Positions 1 through 20,295 are shown, counted from the stretch's first letter. The stretch: 64,000 nt of DNA from Symsagittifera roscoffensis (GCF_963678635.1 NC_087066.1:28339301-28403300); one strand, 5' to 3'. Notes: a model not told the origin generated them from the letters alone. Numbers and translations: made by a program.

Positions 1-89
1 ACACCTACAATCGGAATTGAAGTTATCTTTTGAAACCAAAAAACTGTCGCGCAACAAAAAACCTACATGCGTTTTCTAGCGTATTGTGT

Positions 90-313
90 AGCCGCTATTC
101 CTATTTAGACAAAAATGATGAAAAACAATAAACACTGAGGCGAAGCTGCACTTTGCAAACACAAGCAAGAAAAGGGCAAAAACTGGCTCTAAAAGGGTCA
201 AATACTCAAAAAAGGAAAGAAAAAGCAGAACTAAAAAAAATTTTAATGCGCCGGAATCGATCCTCCGACCTGGAGATTTAAAGTCACGCAACCTAACTTC
301 TGCGCCATGACCG
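90..313 (-). repeat. tRNA-derived SINE-like copy 1
   Basis: Reading leftwards, 313-236 looks like a decayed tRNA: a box A-like TGGCGCAGAAGTTAGG, a D stem GCGC/GCGT, a loop TTTAAAT and a box B-like GGATCGATTCC. The anticodon and T stems do not pair well, so it is not a functional tRNA. An AT-rich body follows and ends near the shared gcgaagctgc...cactgag motif. A related copy with the same order lies at 1060-1260. Confidence 0.45.
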
Positions 314-375
314 CTAAACGATAGATAAAACCAAGGAGCTCAACTAAAGCTGGAGGCACCTGTCTAATAAAATTT

Positions 376-960
376 TTGAAAACCGTACTGATGCGAAAGG
401 TAATGTGTAAATTTCAAACGGTGCCAAAATGTCAAAAAGTCCATAGCTGGTTTCTATCATCAAAAGAACACGCTTTTGGAAGGAACATTATATCTCATTT
501 AAATTCTTTTTTTTTCAGACTTGGCGCGTTAGTTTTGGAAAAAAGTCCAAAAACTGATCAAAATGTCGAAAAATTATTAAAACAATAGCAAATTCCTTGC
601 CAAAATTGAAAAAAAAATTATGCAGGGGATACTCTTACAGCTTGTTCTTTCGATTGAACCCTCAGGCTTAGAAGCTTTCAATAAAATCGAAAAAAAATTC
701 CAAATTAACACAAGTTCTACATTGATTTTTCACCCTTTATCTGAGATTTCGCGAAGTAGTTTCCGAGAAAAGTCAATAAAATTCAATTAAAACGGTCAAT
801 ATTTCAAAACATGGGTTTTTCCTAGTTTTATAATGACTTTTCTACAAAAAAAAAACAAGGCGTATCCCGCTATGCAGAGAATTTTCCTTTTCCATCTTTC
901 GATTAAGTCCAGAACTAATTTTCCACAAAAAATTAGGGCCTAGCTTAGCTGCTTATGCAG
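376..960. repeat. Dispersed AT-rich repeat, related to 23640-24240
   Basis: Non-coding AT-rich stretch with phrases such as ttctttcgattgaaccctc and a long series of A-runs. The same kind of phrases (gattgaacccgaaatctgag, agggtattttttgg) occur at 23640-24240, so the two look like diverged copies of one family. The short reading frames here are chance. Confidence 0.4.
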
Positions 961-1059
961 TAAAACAATTCCTACTACTTGGTTTACCGATTAACCCTTT
1001 TATCACATATTTGACCGGATAGTTTAGAAGAAAAGTCAAAAAGTTTCCGGAAAATAGTT

Positions 1060-1260
1060 CTCCAACATTTCAACACACAAGTAGACCTGCGCTTTGCAAA
1101 CACAAAAGAAAACACGACAAAAAGTAGCTCTATAAAAGCAATAAGAAAAAGTCGAAATAAGCCTCGAATTAGTAAAAATTCGGTGAAGTATCGGATTCGA
1201 TCTGCAACTATACCGTGGTTAGTGCGTGAGAGATTATAAGTCTCACGCACTAACCACGGG
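1060..1260 (-). repeat. tRNA-derived SINE-like copy 2 with perfect hairpin
   Basis: The head contains a perfect 19-bp inverted repeat, 1213-1231 against 1241-1259, with a 9-nt loop. On the minus strand the loop reads CTTATAATC, like a tRNA anticodon loop with TAT. The sequence GTGGTTAGTGCG resembles box A, and AGATCGAATCC to the left resembles box B. The body to the left matches SINE-like copy 1 (tttgcaaag...gtgcag type end). Confidence 0.45.
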
Positions 1261-1559
1261 CGCTTAATAAATCAGAAATACAAGCCACAAATAAAGCAGA
1301 GAATAGATGCTATGAAATTTCCAATGCTAAATATTGAGATTATAGCAAGTGTCACCAAATAAAAGAACACTTTGGATCAACACTTTTATTCGCTAGTTAG
1401 ATTGAAAAAAAAATGAAAAGCACCAATAAACCAGATGCAAAAAAATAAAATGCTATGGAGCAAAAAGTAACCAAGCATTGCGACGGTACCACTATATAAA
1501 GTGTACCTTTACTTCCAACATAGATCGGAAAACAGTTGATAATGTAATAAGGCACTACG

Positions 1560-2335
1560 CTCCGCTAAGGCTACTGGGAAAAACGGAATAAGTAAAACTT
1601 TGAAACCTCAAAATTTTTTAAGTGACGCACGCCAATTATGAAGCATTAGCAGTACCAGTAGTCAAATTGCAAAAAAATATATCAACTAACATGCCTCAAT
1701 TTATAGAGCAGTCTATGGAGCAGTAATAACATTATAAAAGTAAATGTAATGAAAATAAAGTAAATTTTTTTTTAATTTGAGGTTTTTTGTGAAAATCATC
1801 CCCCCACACGCCATATCAAGTACTAAGTGATTAAATTCGCTCCTAGCAACAAATCAATTATGGCAAATAAGCTTCCTTCAACCAATTTGGATCGATTTCT
1901 ATCATGATTAGATCTCCGCTTACGCGTTAATAGCGCGAAATATATCGCGCGTAAATTGTCCCAAATTTGCGATTTTTAAACCCCCATAATTTAACGAAAA
2001 ATAATCACAGGTGAGATATCTTTCCAAAATTAAGCCTAGGACAACAATACTTTTTGATTGATTTTAAAAAATCCCGTCAAAAATGGCTACTTAGAAAGTC
2101 GAAATTTGTCTGAAAAAAAAACCAACACGAGATCAAATATTCCGGTAACTTCGTTATGAAAATCGGAACAATAATAGTCTGAGTTAAAATGCTTAACATT
2201 GCCTGTACTTAATAGCTGGTTATTGATCAAAATGAACACATTTTATCGCAACAATATTTGCGTCGCAACAATATTTACGACTTAGGTTGGAAAAAAAATA
2301 GTTCATACTATAACAAGCATTGCTTGTGTAATAAT
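1560..2335 (+). repeat. Family C repeat, copy 1
   Basis: About 775 bp that recurs at 25085-25885 in the same orientation with roughly 85-90% identity by eye. Shared landmarks are gctactgggaaaaa, gagcagtctatggagca, cacgccatatcaagtac, the imperfect palindrome gcgcgaaatatatcgcgcg and an end at aagcattgcttgtgta. There is no coding capacity. It lies in the truncated last RBBP4 intron. Confidence 0.7.
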
Positions 2336-2459
2336 GCAATACAGTTTCGATAACGATCACAAAAATTGAGACCACAATAAGTTTTCAGTTTTTCAGAATT
2401 AGACAATTATTTGGTGGCAGTAAGACCAATCATGTCATTCTTAACAATTGCGCATTCTA

Positions 2460-9640
<7,181 letters not shown>

Positions 9641-9849
9641 TTTATTTCATTATGCGGAGAGCGGATTCATAATTTAACCCATAACGATGTGAATATATAT
9701 TATAGATACTAATTTTGCAAGGATAAAATTTCAATAAAACAAAATACAATGCATAAGAATCATGATATCGACTGAGATGCTTCAGAAATCATGACACAAT
9801 TTAGAAACTGTCCATAGTATTGAATCGGACACGACTTAATGAGGTGTGA

Positions 9850-10695
9850 TCACTGCCAGGGCGGTGTCATGGGCTGCGGGTTCTGCAGGTACGACATGAC
9901 TACTGCTGATATTGATAACATGAAGCTGGACAGCATCTGTTTGGAATCCTCTGTTGCCCTGAAAGAAACACAAAAAATGGACACTGGTTCAATGCAACTT
10001 CATCCAGTAAGTCGAAAAGTCAAGCGTGGTATAATATAGGGTTACCACCTTTTATAATTCCAAACAGAAGGCCGTGCAATTTCACAATCTTGATTAAAAA
10101 TCCCAAGAAATTCCGATAAAAAACGGTACAAAACCTTGGCTTACCGTCCGTTATCAGTGAAAGCAAACTCATTAGAGCTTTCATTTAGCCTTTTCATCAG
10201 TAGGATTAACATAAAGCAATTTACGGAGGATAGCGTTCCCTTGACGAACATAATGCTCTTTCAGCCAATCAAAACTCAACGTTTTCCAGATTTGATTACT
10301 GCTGACATTAGTTATTTCATTGTAGGGTGGTGAATATCCACTTGTGGTGAATGTCCACTTGTTAATTTAGTAGAAGATTTTCACTTCATCCAATACTTCA
10401 ATAACCAATCAGAACGTACGTTTATTATTTAAAACGTGTCGAGAACAGTGTACCTGGAGTTAGCGAAAGATATGAAAGCACAATAGACAGCGACCCAAGC
10501 ACACCATTTGAGTTTCATCATCAGGCCACACATGCTGAACACCATGCCCAGTAAATTCATGTAGTCTGCAATTGGGTCATCAGCTGGGGCTGAACTGTTC
10601 TCTGCCACGGGAGGGGGTCTGTATCGCACTACCTTGTTAGGTCTCCGAGGGTCAATGCCTGTAACCGAGGCTGCAATCCCATTGCTGGCAGACAT
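9850..10695 (-). CDS. WDR83OS: PAT complex subunit Asterix (WDR83OS)
   Basis: Small ER membrane protein. Asterix pairs with CCDC47 in the PAT complex, an intramembrane chaperone for multipass proteins at the ribosome-translocon. Two exons, 10695-10454 and 9958-9850, are joined in phase 2 and give 116 residues (human is 106). Visible blocks are [15 protein letters not shown], the [14 protein letters not shown] to [17 protein letters not shown] membrane region, and the conserved C-terminus [13 protein letters not shown] followed by one extra Gln. The extra length is a Ser/Ala-rich N-terminus. The gene starts 181 nt downstream of the NOL6 stop on the same strand, which suggests an operon. An AG acceptor at 10705-10706 leaves only 9 nt of leader. 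A candidate AATAAA lies at 9646-9641, about 200 nt past the stop. Confidence 0.97.
9959..10453 (-). other. WDR83OS intron
   Basis: 495-nt GT-AG intron. It contains two CCAATCA-type boxes, near 10255 and 10402, of the kind also seen in the foldback elements and the tandem unit of this window. It also holds a short direct repeat around 10326-10355 (gtgaatatccacttg, then gtgaatgtccacttg). I see no gene in it. Confidence 0.6.
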
Positions 10696-10869
10696 TTTAA
10701 TTATCTGAAAATCATCACACCAAATTTCGACAAAAGCTTCGACTGCTAAAGTTTGCACCACACAAAATCGTCAACTATCACATTCCAACGAAGTATCGAT
10801 ACTAACTGTCAACTATGATTTCTTATCATCCCTTAACTCAAACTGACGGAAAAAATTTATATTCATATT

Positions 10870-10875
10870 TTTATT
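10870..10875 (-). terminator. Poly(A) signal of NOL6
   Basis: AATAAA on the minus strand begins one base after the NOL6 TAA stop (10879-10877). The 3' UTR would therefore be only a few tens of bases, which fits the tight spacing to WDR83OS. Confidence 0.6.
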
Positions 10876-10876
10876 A

Positions 10877-13800
10877 TTATGCCGACACATTTTTCTTCTG
10901 CTCTTTCATACAGTCCAACGCACCCGGCCCGACCATCAAATTAATCTGTTCCTTTACTTGATCAAGATTGTCAGTCAGCCATTTATTCAGTTCTACATTT
11001 TGACTCTTTTTGAACTTCAGTCCAATTCTTTTGGCAACAATTGAATACGAATCGAAAAATACCAACAATATGTGACCAAGCTTCTCTTTCAATCTTTTGG
11101 ACACCATTTCAGGTACGTTCACATTGTAAAGAGGTATCGGATCTATCCGTGCAAACGCAGTGTTACCTCTATCGACGAAATAGTTTTCACGATTATGTCC
11201 AAAGGATTCTCGGTTCTGGTAAAAATTACTTGACGAGCATATCATATCCTCTTTCAATCGCAATACCAAATCAAACGCTCTATAATCAGGTGTGAACAAT
11301 GCGTCAAAATCACTGTCATTTGCGTTTTTTCCTATAACTGGAACAAGAAAATTGTTAAGATCTCCATTCGCTTTTTGTAATGCAGCTGAACTTAGATTGC
11401 ACAACCGGGTGAGTAGAACAGGCGGTAGGTCCATGGTGAATATTGACTCATTTGATTTGACAGGAGTGAAAATAGTCAGAGGGGGGAAGTTGGCTCGGTT
11501 GAAGTCGAACTTCATCCCCAGAACATCTTCTTCGTCGTCTAAAGGAAAATTCGATCAACATTAATTTGGTTGACCTGAAATAAGGTCGACAAAATATTTT
11601 TTTATAACATCCGTCACTTTCCGAAAATAACGTAGATCCGCGCCTGAATGGAGCCCCAGCAAAAATAGGCATCCGAAATTTTGACCAGTGTCTGTTTGCT
11701 TGCACGAGTCGTATCTTTATATTTAATTTATTAAAGATCTTAACTTAAGTAGGCTTACGCTTTTTTTCTACAAAACCTGCTATTTTATTTGCCCCTGCCA
11801 ACCATGTAGGAAAATAAATTTTGATTCCAGCAAACTGCAAATGGTTTTCTTTTGTAAGCATTAAAAAACGATAGCATTAACCAAGGGCGAAGACTAATTT
11901 TCTCCGTTCCATTTAGTCTTAATCTGAACTGCACCACAAGCGGATGGCGTCTAACCTGATTGCTCTGATTTGTGACTATCAGTTGGGTCCTCCAGTCGAA
12001 GTGTGATGTAGTTGGTGACGAAATTGAATGTAGAGATGAACCTCCAGAACTCCAGCAGACCACTTTGCATGCAGCAAGGGACATCTCCTATAAACTCACT
12101 AACTGATCATTTTTACGCTGAGGCCAATCGGTACAAAAATATACATGTTCATGATAAAATCACAGCTTTGAGAAAAAAAATCGTATTCCATTTTCTTTTG
12201 AAAAACGCATCCAAAAAAAAGAGTTCAATGTGAACAACGAACTCTTAACAACACATGGTTCATAATGGAGGCGATCTAATTGAGAGCTAAATTTTCGAAA
12301 AACATGCGCAATTGGTCAAACTTACAGTTTGTTAAGAGACTTTCCGTCGTAAATTTCAAGTATTCTAGCATTTCAAAAAATCAAAGATACCACGAAGGTC
12401 TATCAGATGAGAGAATTGAAATAGACAAATTATCTTAATTTAAAGCTGCGTACCTCTTTTGAAAGAGTGTTCCAACATTGCCGCAACCAGGAGCTCGACA
12501 ACCACATTTCCAAACTCGAACATCATCAGCTGACAACTCATCCACAGCTTCACCAGGCGACAAATCGGACCAAACTGAGGGAAGAACTGTTCAAAGCCCT
12601 CCAGCATTACTCGCAATTTCGGCCGCAAAACTTGCTCCAGAGTAGTTTTCCTTGAATCTGCCGAATGTTCCCAATATTTAGCCCCTTTTGGGGTCTTCAG
12701 TTCACGCATTTGCATCGAAATTTCAGGAGGATGAAAAATGTTGACTCTGAAAACTTGCTTGTCGAACAGAGCTATGAGAGCGTCGAAGGTTGCGAAAGAC
12801 TGAATGTTTTGATGTGCAATCTGAAAACAATACAAGAATCTATTAACATTACTTCATTTTGACTTCGAAAATGTACGTGATTATATCAACACCCAGATAT
12901 TCTTATCGAAAGGCTATGAAAAATGGGCTCTTGAAAAGAGGACACTATCAACTCTGGGAAACACATTACGGCTTACCTTTTTATCTCGCAGAAGCTCATG
13001 TATTTTCAAGTAAAAAGCCGCTTTCAGTCTTTTGATCGCCTCAAAATTATTGGACGGCCATTTATCATTCGTTTCCAGCATCAACTGAATATCTACACTT
13101 CTTATCCGTTCAATGTTTCCCTCCGCCAGGTGAGTTTCTTTGTCCGGAACACACACTACACCATGCACAGATGGCATCAACTTCTGCCAGGTAATATCAT
13201 GTTGCATGCTAGGAGGCACTACAGACGAATTTCTATTCACATCATCGTTTAGACAAGTCACAGATTTCAGTTGAAGAGGCAATTTTCCAGAAATATCCAG
13301 TAACACTGATTCAAAATCAGACAAAATATCTTTCCCTCTTTGTATTTCCTCTTCGCCCGTTCCTTTTAAATCGTATGAGTTTTTGAGCTTGTCAACTAGT
13401 TGAAACTCTATTTTGTCAGATACAACATTCAAATATGCTATATTTTCAGGTCCCAAATGAAATGTTACAATGTGTTTGATTATTTCCGAAGCGACATTGC
13501 GTAGTTTCTGTTTCGAACCGGCAAATTCTGGAAATGATACAGCGTAGCAAATAGTTCCATCTTTGAAGCGTCGCAATTTGCACAGTTCAGGGCCCCAAAG
13601 TTCACGAAATTTTTCGGCATCTAAGATAACAAAACTAATTAACATGAAAATAATTTAAAAATCCTTCTTTGCATCCTAGAGCTTAAATTTTAGTCTAAGA
13701 CTTTCTCAAACTTCTTGAAAGCCCTCTTTTCTGAAACGAATTCAGACCAAAAGTGAGTTTGAAAAGAATTCTCAAAACAAAAAAGTCTAGAAACCTATAG

Positions 13801-15445
13801 TAAATTTAGACGCACCTTTCTTATTGTCCGGCAGCGGTCCTCGAATCACAGCTTCCGGTTGTCGTTTGGGATTCAGCTTCACTCCTATATTTACAACCAG
13901 CATTTTACCATCTAGAATTTCTTCGGAACTTTGCCTGGATTTTTTAGCTGATGGCTCCTCGGGCGTCTCTACTTGCATCTCCTTCAGCTTATATTCTGAT
14001 TCAATTCCAGGTACTTCTATTGGATCAATAGAAGAAACTTTTTCACCAAACGCTGCATGCAATAATTCCACTAACCTCTCAATGGCATATAACTTGGGAT
14101 TACAGCTGTACGTGAGCCGACTTTCTGGTTTTATCATATCAGTTAGCCCACCTTCTTTGATTCCGAAAGAGAAAATCAAATCATAGAGTGCGAAGATAGC
14201 ATGATCCGCGACAAACAGTTCGGCGTTCAAAGCTTGGTCGCCCAAATCGTTGAAGCTATTAACCATTGCTAGAAGAGACTTTTTTAAAATTGAAGCGTCA
14301 ATAGGTGAAAAGTGTCTAAACATATTCAAACCAGGACAAAAACCACTTTCAACGAATAAGATCCCGCGCTCTTCATTGCTAGACAGGCGAAAATTTTCTG
14401 ACACAATCTGGTTCAGAAATTTAATGTAGTCTGAAAACGCATCAAAAACCCCTTCATAATTTGAACCTGTTTCTGATATTTTCCCAGATGACAACAACAA
14501 TTTCATACTATTTAACAAAACTTCAATATTTAGAAGATGGTCAAAATTGCTCTTGGTAGTCCATGTTACAATAAGACTGAGGCAGTTTTTGTACACTTCT
14601 GGAAGTTTCGAGTAAAAATCTACACAGCTTTTGTTGAGCATTTTTTTCCAGAGACAACTTAAAACTGTCTGATTATACAAAGAACTTGGTGTTTGGGGTG
14701 TTTCTTCCTTCTGTTGTAACAAATTTTCCTGTACACTTTTTTTCAAATAACTAAACGAAAGGTTGCTCTTATCTCGTGACAATTTTTTCAAATCGAACTT
14801 CTCAACAGTTTCAGGAACACATGTCATCTTAAGAGACAGATTTCTCTTTTGCTGCGATTGCTGGTTTATTTCTGCCTTGACAAAACAGTGATCAAAGATC
14901 AAAGGTTCAAACTGTCCGCCCTGGAATCCAAACAATTTCCAATCATCTGCTTGTAAAATATTGTCATTCCTCAGAACTTCGAGAACAGCTAATAAAACAA
15001 GGTTCAATTTTTGAAACAGTCGATAATTGCGAATATCTGACTTGTAGAAGAACTGAGCCGGAACAAGAACGTATAGCATGAGGTCTTCATTATTTTTTAA
15101 ACTCAGGGGGAAAAATGATTCTACCGATATTGATGATTCAACTTTTATTTTGAAATCTAATTTCGGGTATTCGTCGCTCGTAAAGTTTCCAAACTTTTCT
15201 GTTGCAAACTTAACAAACGAAGAATTTTGGTTACCATTCAAAAGTTCACGAGCTATTAAATTGTCAGTACGAACACTGGGTAACGCTTCATTGATTTTCT
15301 TTTGTAATTTCTTTAGCGTCTGCAAGACTGAAGGATTAACATCGAATTTTTCATCCGATTTTCCTGAATTATCTTTCACGTGCTCTGAACAAAGTGTATT
15401 CAACAGCGAGTGAGAATTCGCCTCAATTTTATCTCTGATAGCCAT
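10877..15445 (-). CDS. NOL6: Nucleolar protein 6 (NOL6/Nrap/Utp22)
   Basis: Component of the small-subunit processome (UTP-C/Rrp7 module in yeast terms), acting in nucleolar pre-18S rRNA processing; it is built from duplicated nucleotidyltransferase-like folds. Five exons: 15445-13816, 13620-12977, 12820-12454, 12087-11956 and 11538-10877. The joins are in phases 1,0,1,1 and give 1,144 residues against 1,146 in human. Diagnostic stretches are FRELWGPELCKLRRFKDG, FGPICRLVKLWMSCQLM and the C-terminal ALFTPDYRAFDLVLRLKEDM with FFDSYSIVAKRIGLKF. The start is the first ATG after an AG acceptor at 15452-15453 (6 nt leader) behind a good pyrimidine tract. AATAAA follows the stop at once, and WDR83OS begins 181 nt later. 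The gene is intact. Confidence 0.95.
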
Positions 15446-16299
15446 TTAAACCTGAAGCAAAAACAAAATCATAAATTTATTTTATCTTCCTTGTTAATTA
15501 AGTTCTAGTGAGTGTTGGCTTCTAAGCTGTTCGCACTTTTTATGAAATGTTCTATATCCATGCTTCTTTTCCGAATCCCTTATTCCCGAGTTATCGAATG
15601 TGAACAGGGTAGCACGCAAACATCTGTTAGTGGAACCATCTGACAGGCAGATATTGTGGATCAAGTAAGACATTCGACCCCATCTTTTAATTCAAAGTAA
15701 AATAGCTTCGGTCGGTGAGTAAAATGATCAATTCTGATTGGCAGAAAATTCTATCTGAGAACCAAGTTAAGAGCCAACACCCAAAAGCTGCCTTAGGGGA
15801 TGCCGTTAACTTGGTCTATATTTTACCGAAAGGCGAAGCGGAAATTTTTACCAATTTCAAAACAAAATCAACGAAACAAAATTTCGAACCATTTGCGATG
15901 CAAAAATGAATGAATAATATTCTTGCAGATGAATCAGCAAATCAAAAATAATAAAGCTTTGAAGAATCGTTTCTTGCCCAAAAATCTCAGAGATATCGGA
16001 ACTCAGTTCCCTACACCATAAGAAATTTTCAATAATCTAATCAAAAGCAAACAGCTCTGTTGAATGCAATATTAAAAACAAGCTGACCCTTGAAAAACGT
16101 TCGTTTTGTGGGTACTAAGCCGACAAAATAAAGCAAACAAAAGAGTTTAAAATAGCCGGAAACGTTCATTTTGCAAATAAAGATCTCGGCTGGACTCGAA
16201 TAGCGAGCGAGCCTTTGTCGTCTCAAACATGGGTCTTAGCAATGCATCAAATCCGCAGCAGGATCCGCTAAAAAGGAACTTATCATAAAGCATTGAAAC

Positions 16300-17880
16300 A
16301 CAAAAAACACTTTCACGTGAGATTTATGTTAACACAGTTCTTTCGTGAGAAAACTGGATCAATACGTAAAATTTTTGTTTCGTTTGGGCAATTCGATAAT
16401 TAAACTTCATCCATTTGCGAAACTACAAGTCGATCATATTTTTCGTGACCTTTTAACTTTCTCTGTTTGATAGTGTAATTTGTTTCCCTTTTAACAAAAA
16501 AACTGAACTGAACTTCGAAAAAATCAGAACTCAAACCGTCAAAAACTAAATTTGAGCCTGATGAAAATTGAAGACTTTTCAAATTCTTACAATTTAAGAA
16601 AGAAGAGCAGAAAAAGCTTAAAACTACAATCAATTTTTGAAAATTTCGGGTAATGATTGCGTTGCGTGAAACTAACCCTTTCATCGTGTCACAAACATTT
16701 CACAAAACACTTAGTTTTGATTTCTTAATATTTGAGAAGAAAGATTAAAAGGTAACTTTTGAACATCGGAAGAAAACCTGAAAACGATTATCAACTTCTG
16801 AAGTTTTCGAGTAATAATTTCAAGGTATGAAACTCCCTGTTACAATATATTGTTTCAAAAGTCATCACAAAAAACTAAATTTTGTTTCACTTAAAATATC
16901 AGAGAAAAAATTAAGAGATAACTTTTGTACTCTGCAAGAAAACCTAAAAACTCCGATCAAAATTCAAAATTTATTGATTTCGACGAGCGAAACTTCCCGT
17001 TGCAAACATCGCTTCAAACTTTCATCAAAAACAAAAAAACTTTTGACTCTCTAACAATTTAAGGAAAAGATTTAAAGGAAAACCTTTAAACTGCAATCAA
17101 ATTGTAACATTTCAAGTACTGATTTTGAGGAGCTGTTGCAAACAACCTGTCACAATATTATCAAAAAATAATAATTTTTTCTCTTAGAGTTAAAAAAGAA
17201 TTGAAGGTAACTTTTGACCTCAGCAGGGAAACCTATAAACTACAGTCAATTTTTGTAACGTTCGAGTACTGATTTTGAGGCGTGAAACTCCCCGTTGTAA
17301 AACATCCTTTAAAAAATATCAAAAAGATATAAAATGCAAAAACAAGAAGATTTACTCTGAGGGACATAGCCAATAGACAGTTGGAAAAGAGTCAATGAAA
17401 GCAAATAAACGGAAAATACTGGCCTATTTTTTTGAATTCTCAACTTCTGCATTTAAACTAAAAAACTTCTGCATTTAAAAAATAGATAGCCTTAGAGCTT
17501 TTTGAATTTCTAGAAGAATATATCATTGATACTTTTTGATAAAGTTGACCCAACTTTAGAAAACTGGATCAATAGGTAAAACTTTTTTTTTTCGATGGGA
17601 AACCTGAAAATTAAATTCCATTTTCAAAATTAGAAGTCGATCATAATTTACGCAACCGCTTAACTTTCGCTGTTTGATAGTGGAGTTTGCCCTCCTTTTA
17701 ACAAATGGAATGAACTTAAAAAAATCAAAAGTCAAACCGCCAAAAATTGAATTTGAGCCTGAACAAATTTTCCTGAAAAAAAAACGAGAAAAAAAATGCC
17801 GCCTTCATAAGAGTCTGAACTACGTTCATCGTTTCTTTTAAAAAAGGGCAAGCAGTACAACTAAGAAACGAAGGCAAAAA
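16300..17880 (+). repeat. Dispersed family copies flanking a ~160-bp tandem array
   Basis: The dispersed 0.5-kb family is seen at 16348-16506 and 17556-17710 through gagaaaactggatcaata and aagtcgatcat. Between them (about 16618-17310) are five diverged units spaced 135-170 bp, each with a phrase like ctacaatcaatttttga, gaggcgtgaaactccccgtt and aggtaacttttga. Confidence 0.5.
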
Positions 17881-19469
17881 CTGTTAAGACAAGACTAGGA
17901 CGAAGCAGAAACGTCATTCATCTGCACCATTTGATTAAATCCTTCTGATGAACTGGTTGTCAAGTACGTTCATATAAAAATAATTCAGCACAAAACCGAA
18001 AAAGAAATTTAGTGTCAGCAATTTGGTATACTACTACAAAAACTTGGTTATTTCTCTAATAGTAACTTTTGTAACCTAGTGATAATTGCAACGAAAAAGT
18101 TAGGATGAAATCTAAGCTATTTCAACCCATTCAGAATCTCTTCCACATTTACTGTCATTTAGCTATATTATACTACAGAATATGAAGCAAAATAAATACC
18201 TCCCTCAGCAAAAAAAAATCAACGAAAAACCGCTTTTGATCCATTCTTGATCATTTTCAGTCTAAAAATTCATATTCGTCAAGCTGTATAAATTGTTTTT
18301 CATAAAAAAAAGTTTTTCAAATCCCCTTCTCAAAACACACACAAAACGCAATAGGAAACTTTTCCTCGCTAATCAAACGACGCAATATGAGGCCACTAAG
18401 CCGATATGTCATTAGCCGAAACCTTAAAAGCTGAATAGAAAAATTATGGATATGAAAAATTATATGAATATGAAGCGTAGGCCAAATAAAACAACAAAAA
18501 ACCGATAATAGGCCAAATCGGAATGGTAATATATAACAAACTTACTCTACTTAATTGTCGGGATCACCCCCCCCCCCAGCAACAACACAAATCGACTTCT
18601 TCATAGACCCAAACCCCTAGAATAATGGTCCCTCCAAATTGGGGGGGTTGAATGGACTCAACAAGAATTTTTATACGATAAAATTAATAACCAAAGTTTT
18701 TGAAAAATAGATCAACTTTGAGAGCACCAAAAACTGTGATTTCAACGCAAAAAAATATCGTCTGGATTGAATTACTAAAATTCTGATTTTTAACTCGATT
18801 TTGTCATATGTTAATCAGAATAAATCTAAATTTGCGAGACCCCCCTGATAATTTTGAACTCTACACCATGAAAGACCTTTTTTGTTCAAATGGCCAACCA
18901 AACCCCCTCCCGGTATATTTCGACCCCGCGAATTACGTAGTGAGTCAAAACAAACAGAACGGGTATTTGAAACAAAGACATGATCTTATTGTGTCAGTTG
19001 GAAGTACGAACTCAAAAATTTCAGATGACTAGGAAATAATTAAATGATTGTGATTTCGTTAGACGAGTTGTTTACCTGCAAAAAATTATATTTTCCAATT
19101 TGATAACGTTTGCTAACATGGTAGCTAGCTGGCCTGAGAGGTTTCGTTTGATTTTTGTCAAGATTTGTCTTCAATGGTATAATCAGTCGTAAATACTGGA
19201 GAATACCACAAAGAAAAAGTCATAATTGGCATATAAACCCACAGAATTGAAGCCGACGCCCAAACAAAATGAACATTTATACTATCGCAAGTGTAAGACA
19301 TTTCGGCAAAACAATTGGAAAAACATGAGCGTATACGTAACCCTTCTATTACTATAACTGTTTACGTGAAAAATTCTACTGCCCGATTACAATACCATTT
19401 CGAATTGCGAAGGCAAATTCAATAAATCATTAACGATTATTCTAAAATCAATATGTCTGTTTCAATGTG

Positions 19470-19880
19470 AAGTCCCATTTGTACCAAGGTTCATTTGTAC
19501 CAAAATGAAAAATCGGTCCCATTTGTACCAAAGTTATTCAACTCGATTTCTGATTGGTCGAATTGTGAGCCAACGAATTATTACATTAGCTTTCTACTAT
19601 TCAAACAGCAGAAAACTAAACCGCAGAATAGTGACCGCCGCAGTCGCGCCAACAAGTTGCGAGCTTGCCAAGAGGGTAGGACTCTATATGAAAATTAGAG
19701 CTGGTTATAGCCACGAAGCGGCGATGTGCGTGATACGCGCCCACAGGCGACCTTAAACCAAGAGCTTAAAATAGTCAGCTTAGTAGTCTTCGGCCAATGG
19801 AATTTTTTTTGGTACTAATGCGATTGAGTTTTATTTTGGTACAAATGGTACTGATTTATCAATTTGGTACTTGTGAATAC
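19470..19880. mobile_element. Foldback element with ggtacaaatg inverted ends
   Basis: The left side has three copies of catttgtaccaa. The right side has the reverse complement (ttttggtacaaatgg and atttggtact). The interior is non-coding and GC-richer. This looks like a non-autonomous inverted-repeat element; no clean target duplication was found. Confidence 0.45.
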
Positions 19881-19890
19881 CCACCTGTTT

Positions 19891-20295
19891 TAAGGGGGAG
19901 AGTTCTCATGCTTGAAGGACCGAATGCTTGAAAAATTTCAACCAATCAAAATCGCTAAGCGTTTTTATTGGCCAAATGCTTTTCTCGCAAAATCGAAGTC
20001 AATGTTTACAGAAAATGTATGAAATCAGGAGAAAATAATCAAAAATGTTACAAATTGCGGGTTACAACCGCAGTACTATTCAGATTAACATCAAGATTAA
20101 TGAGGTCAAAATTTCAGTCTTGAAAACTCATCTGCTTATTATCTAATCGATCAATATTAACACTAATGGCCTGGATTTATTTTCTTACTTTGAGATTTTT
20201 GCGATTTACTTTGAGATTTTGAATACTCAATTCTGATTGGCTGAAAGTAAGCTAAAATTAATTTCAAGCATTCGGTGCTTCAAGCATGAGGGACG
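19891..20295. mobile_element. Foldback MITE flanked by 10-bp direct repeats
   Basis: The inverted repeat tctcatgcttgaaggaccg... near 19910 against ...cggtgcttcaagcatgagg near 20285 matches at about 26 of 28 bases. The direct repeat ccacctgttt flanks it (19881-19890 and 20296-20305) and may be the target duplication. Internal CCAATCA boxes are also in inverted orientation (near 19940 and 20232). No transposase. Confidence 0.55.

Noticed and set aside
236-313. Functional tRNA gene
   Set aside because: Boxes A and B are only similar, the anticodon and T stems fail to pair, and the body continues as a repeat.
18808-19032. 74-codon plus frame
   Set aside because: Isolated, no AG acceptor near the start, and no recognisable motif.
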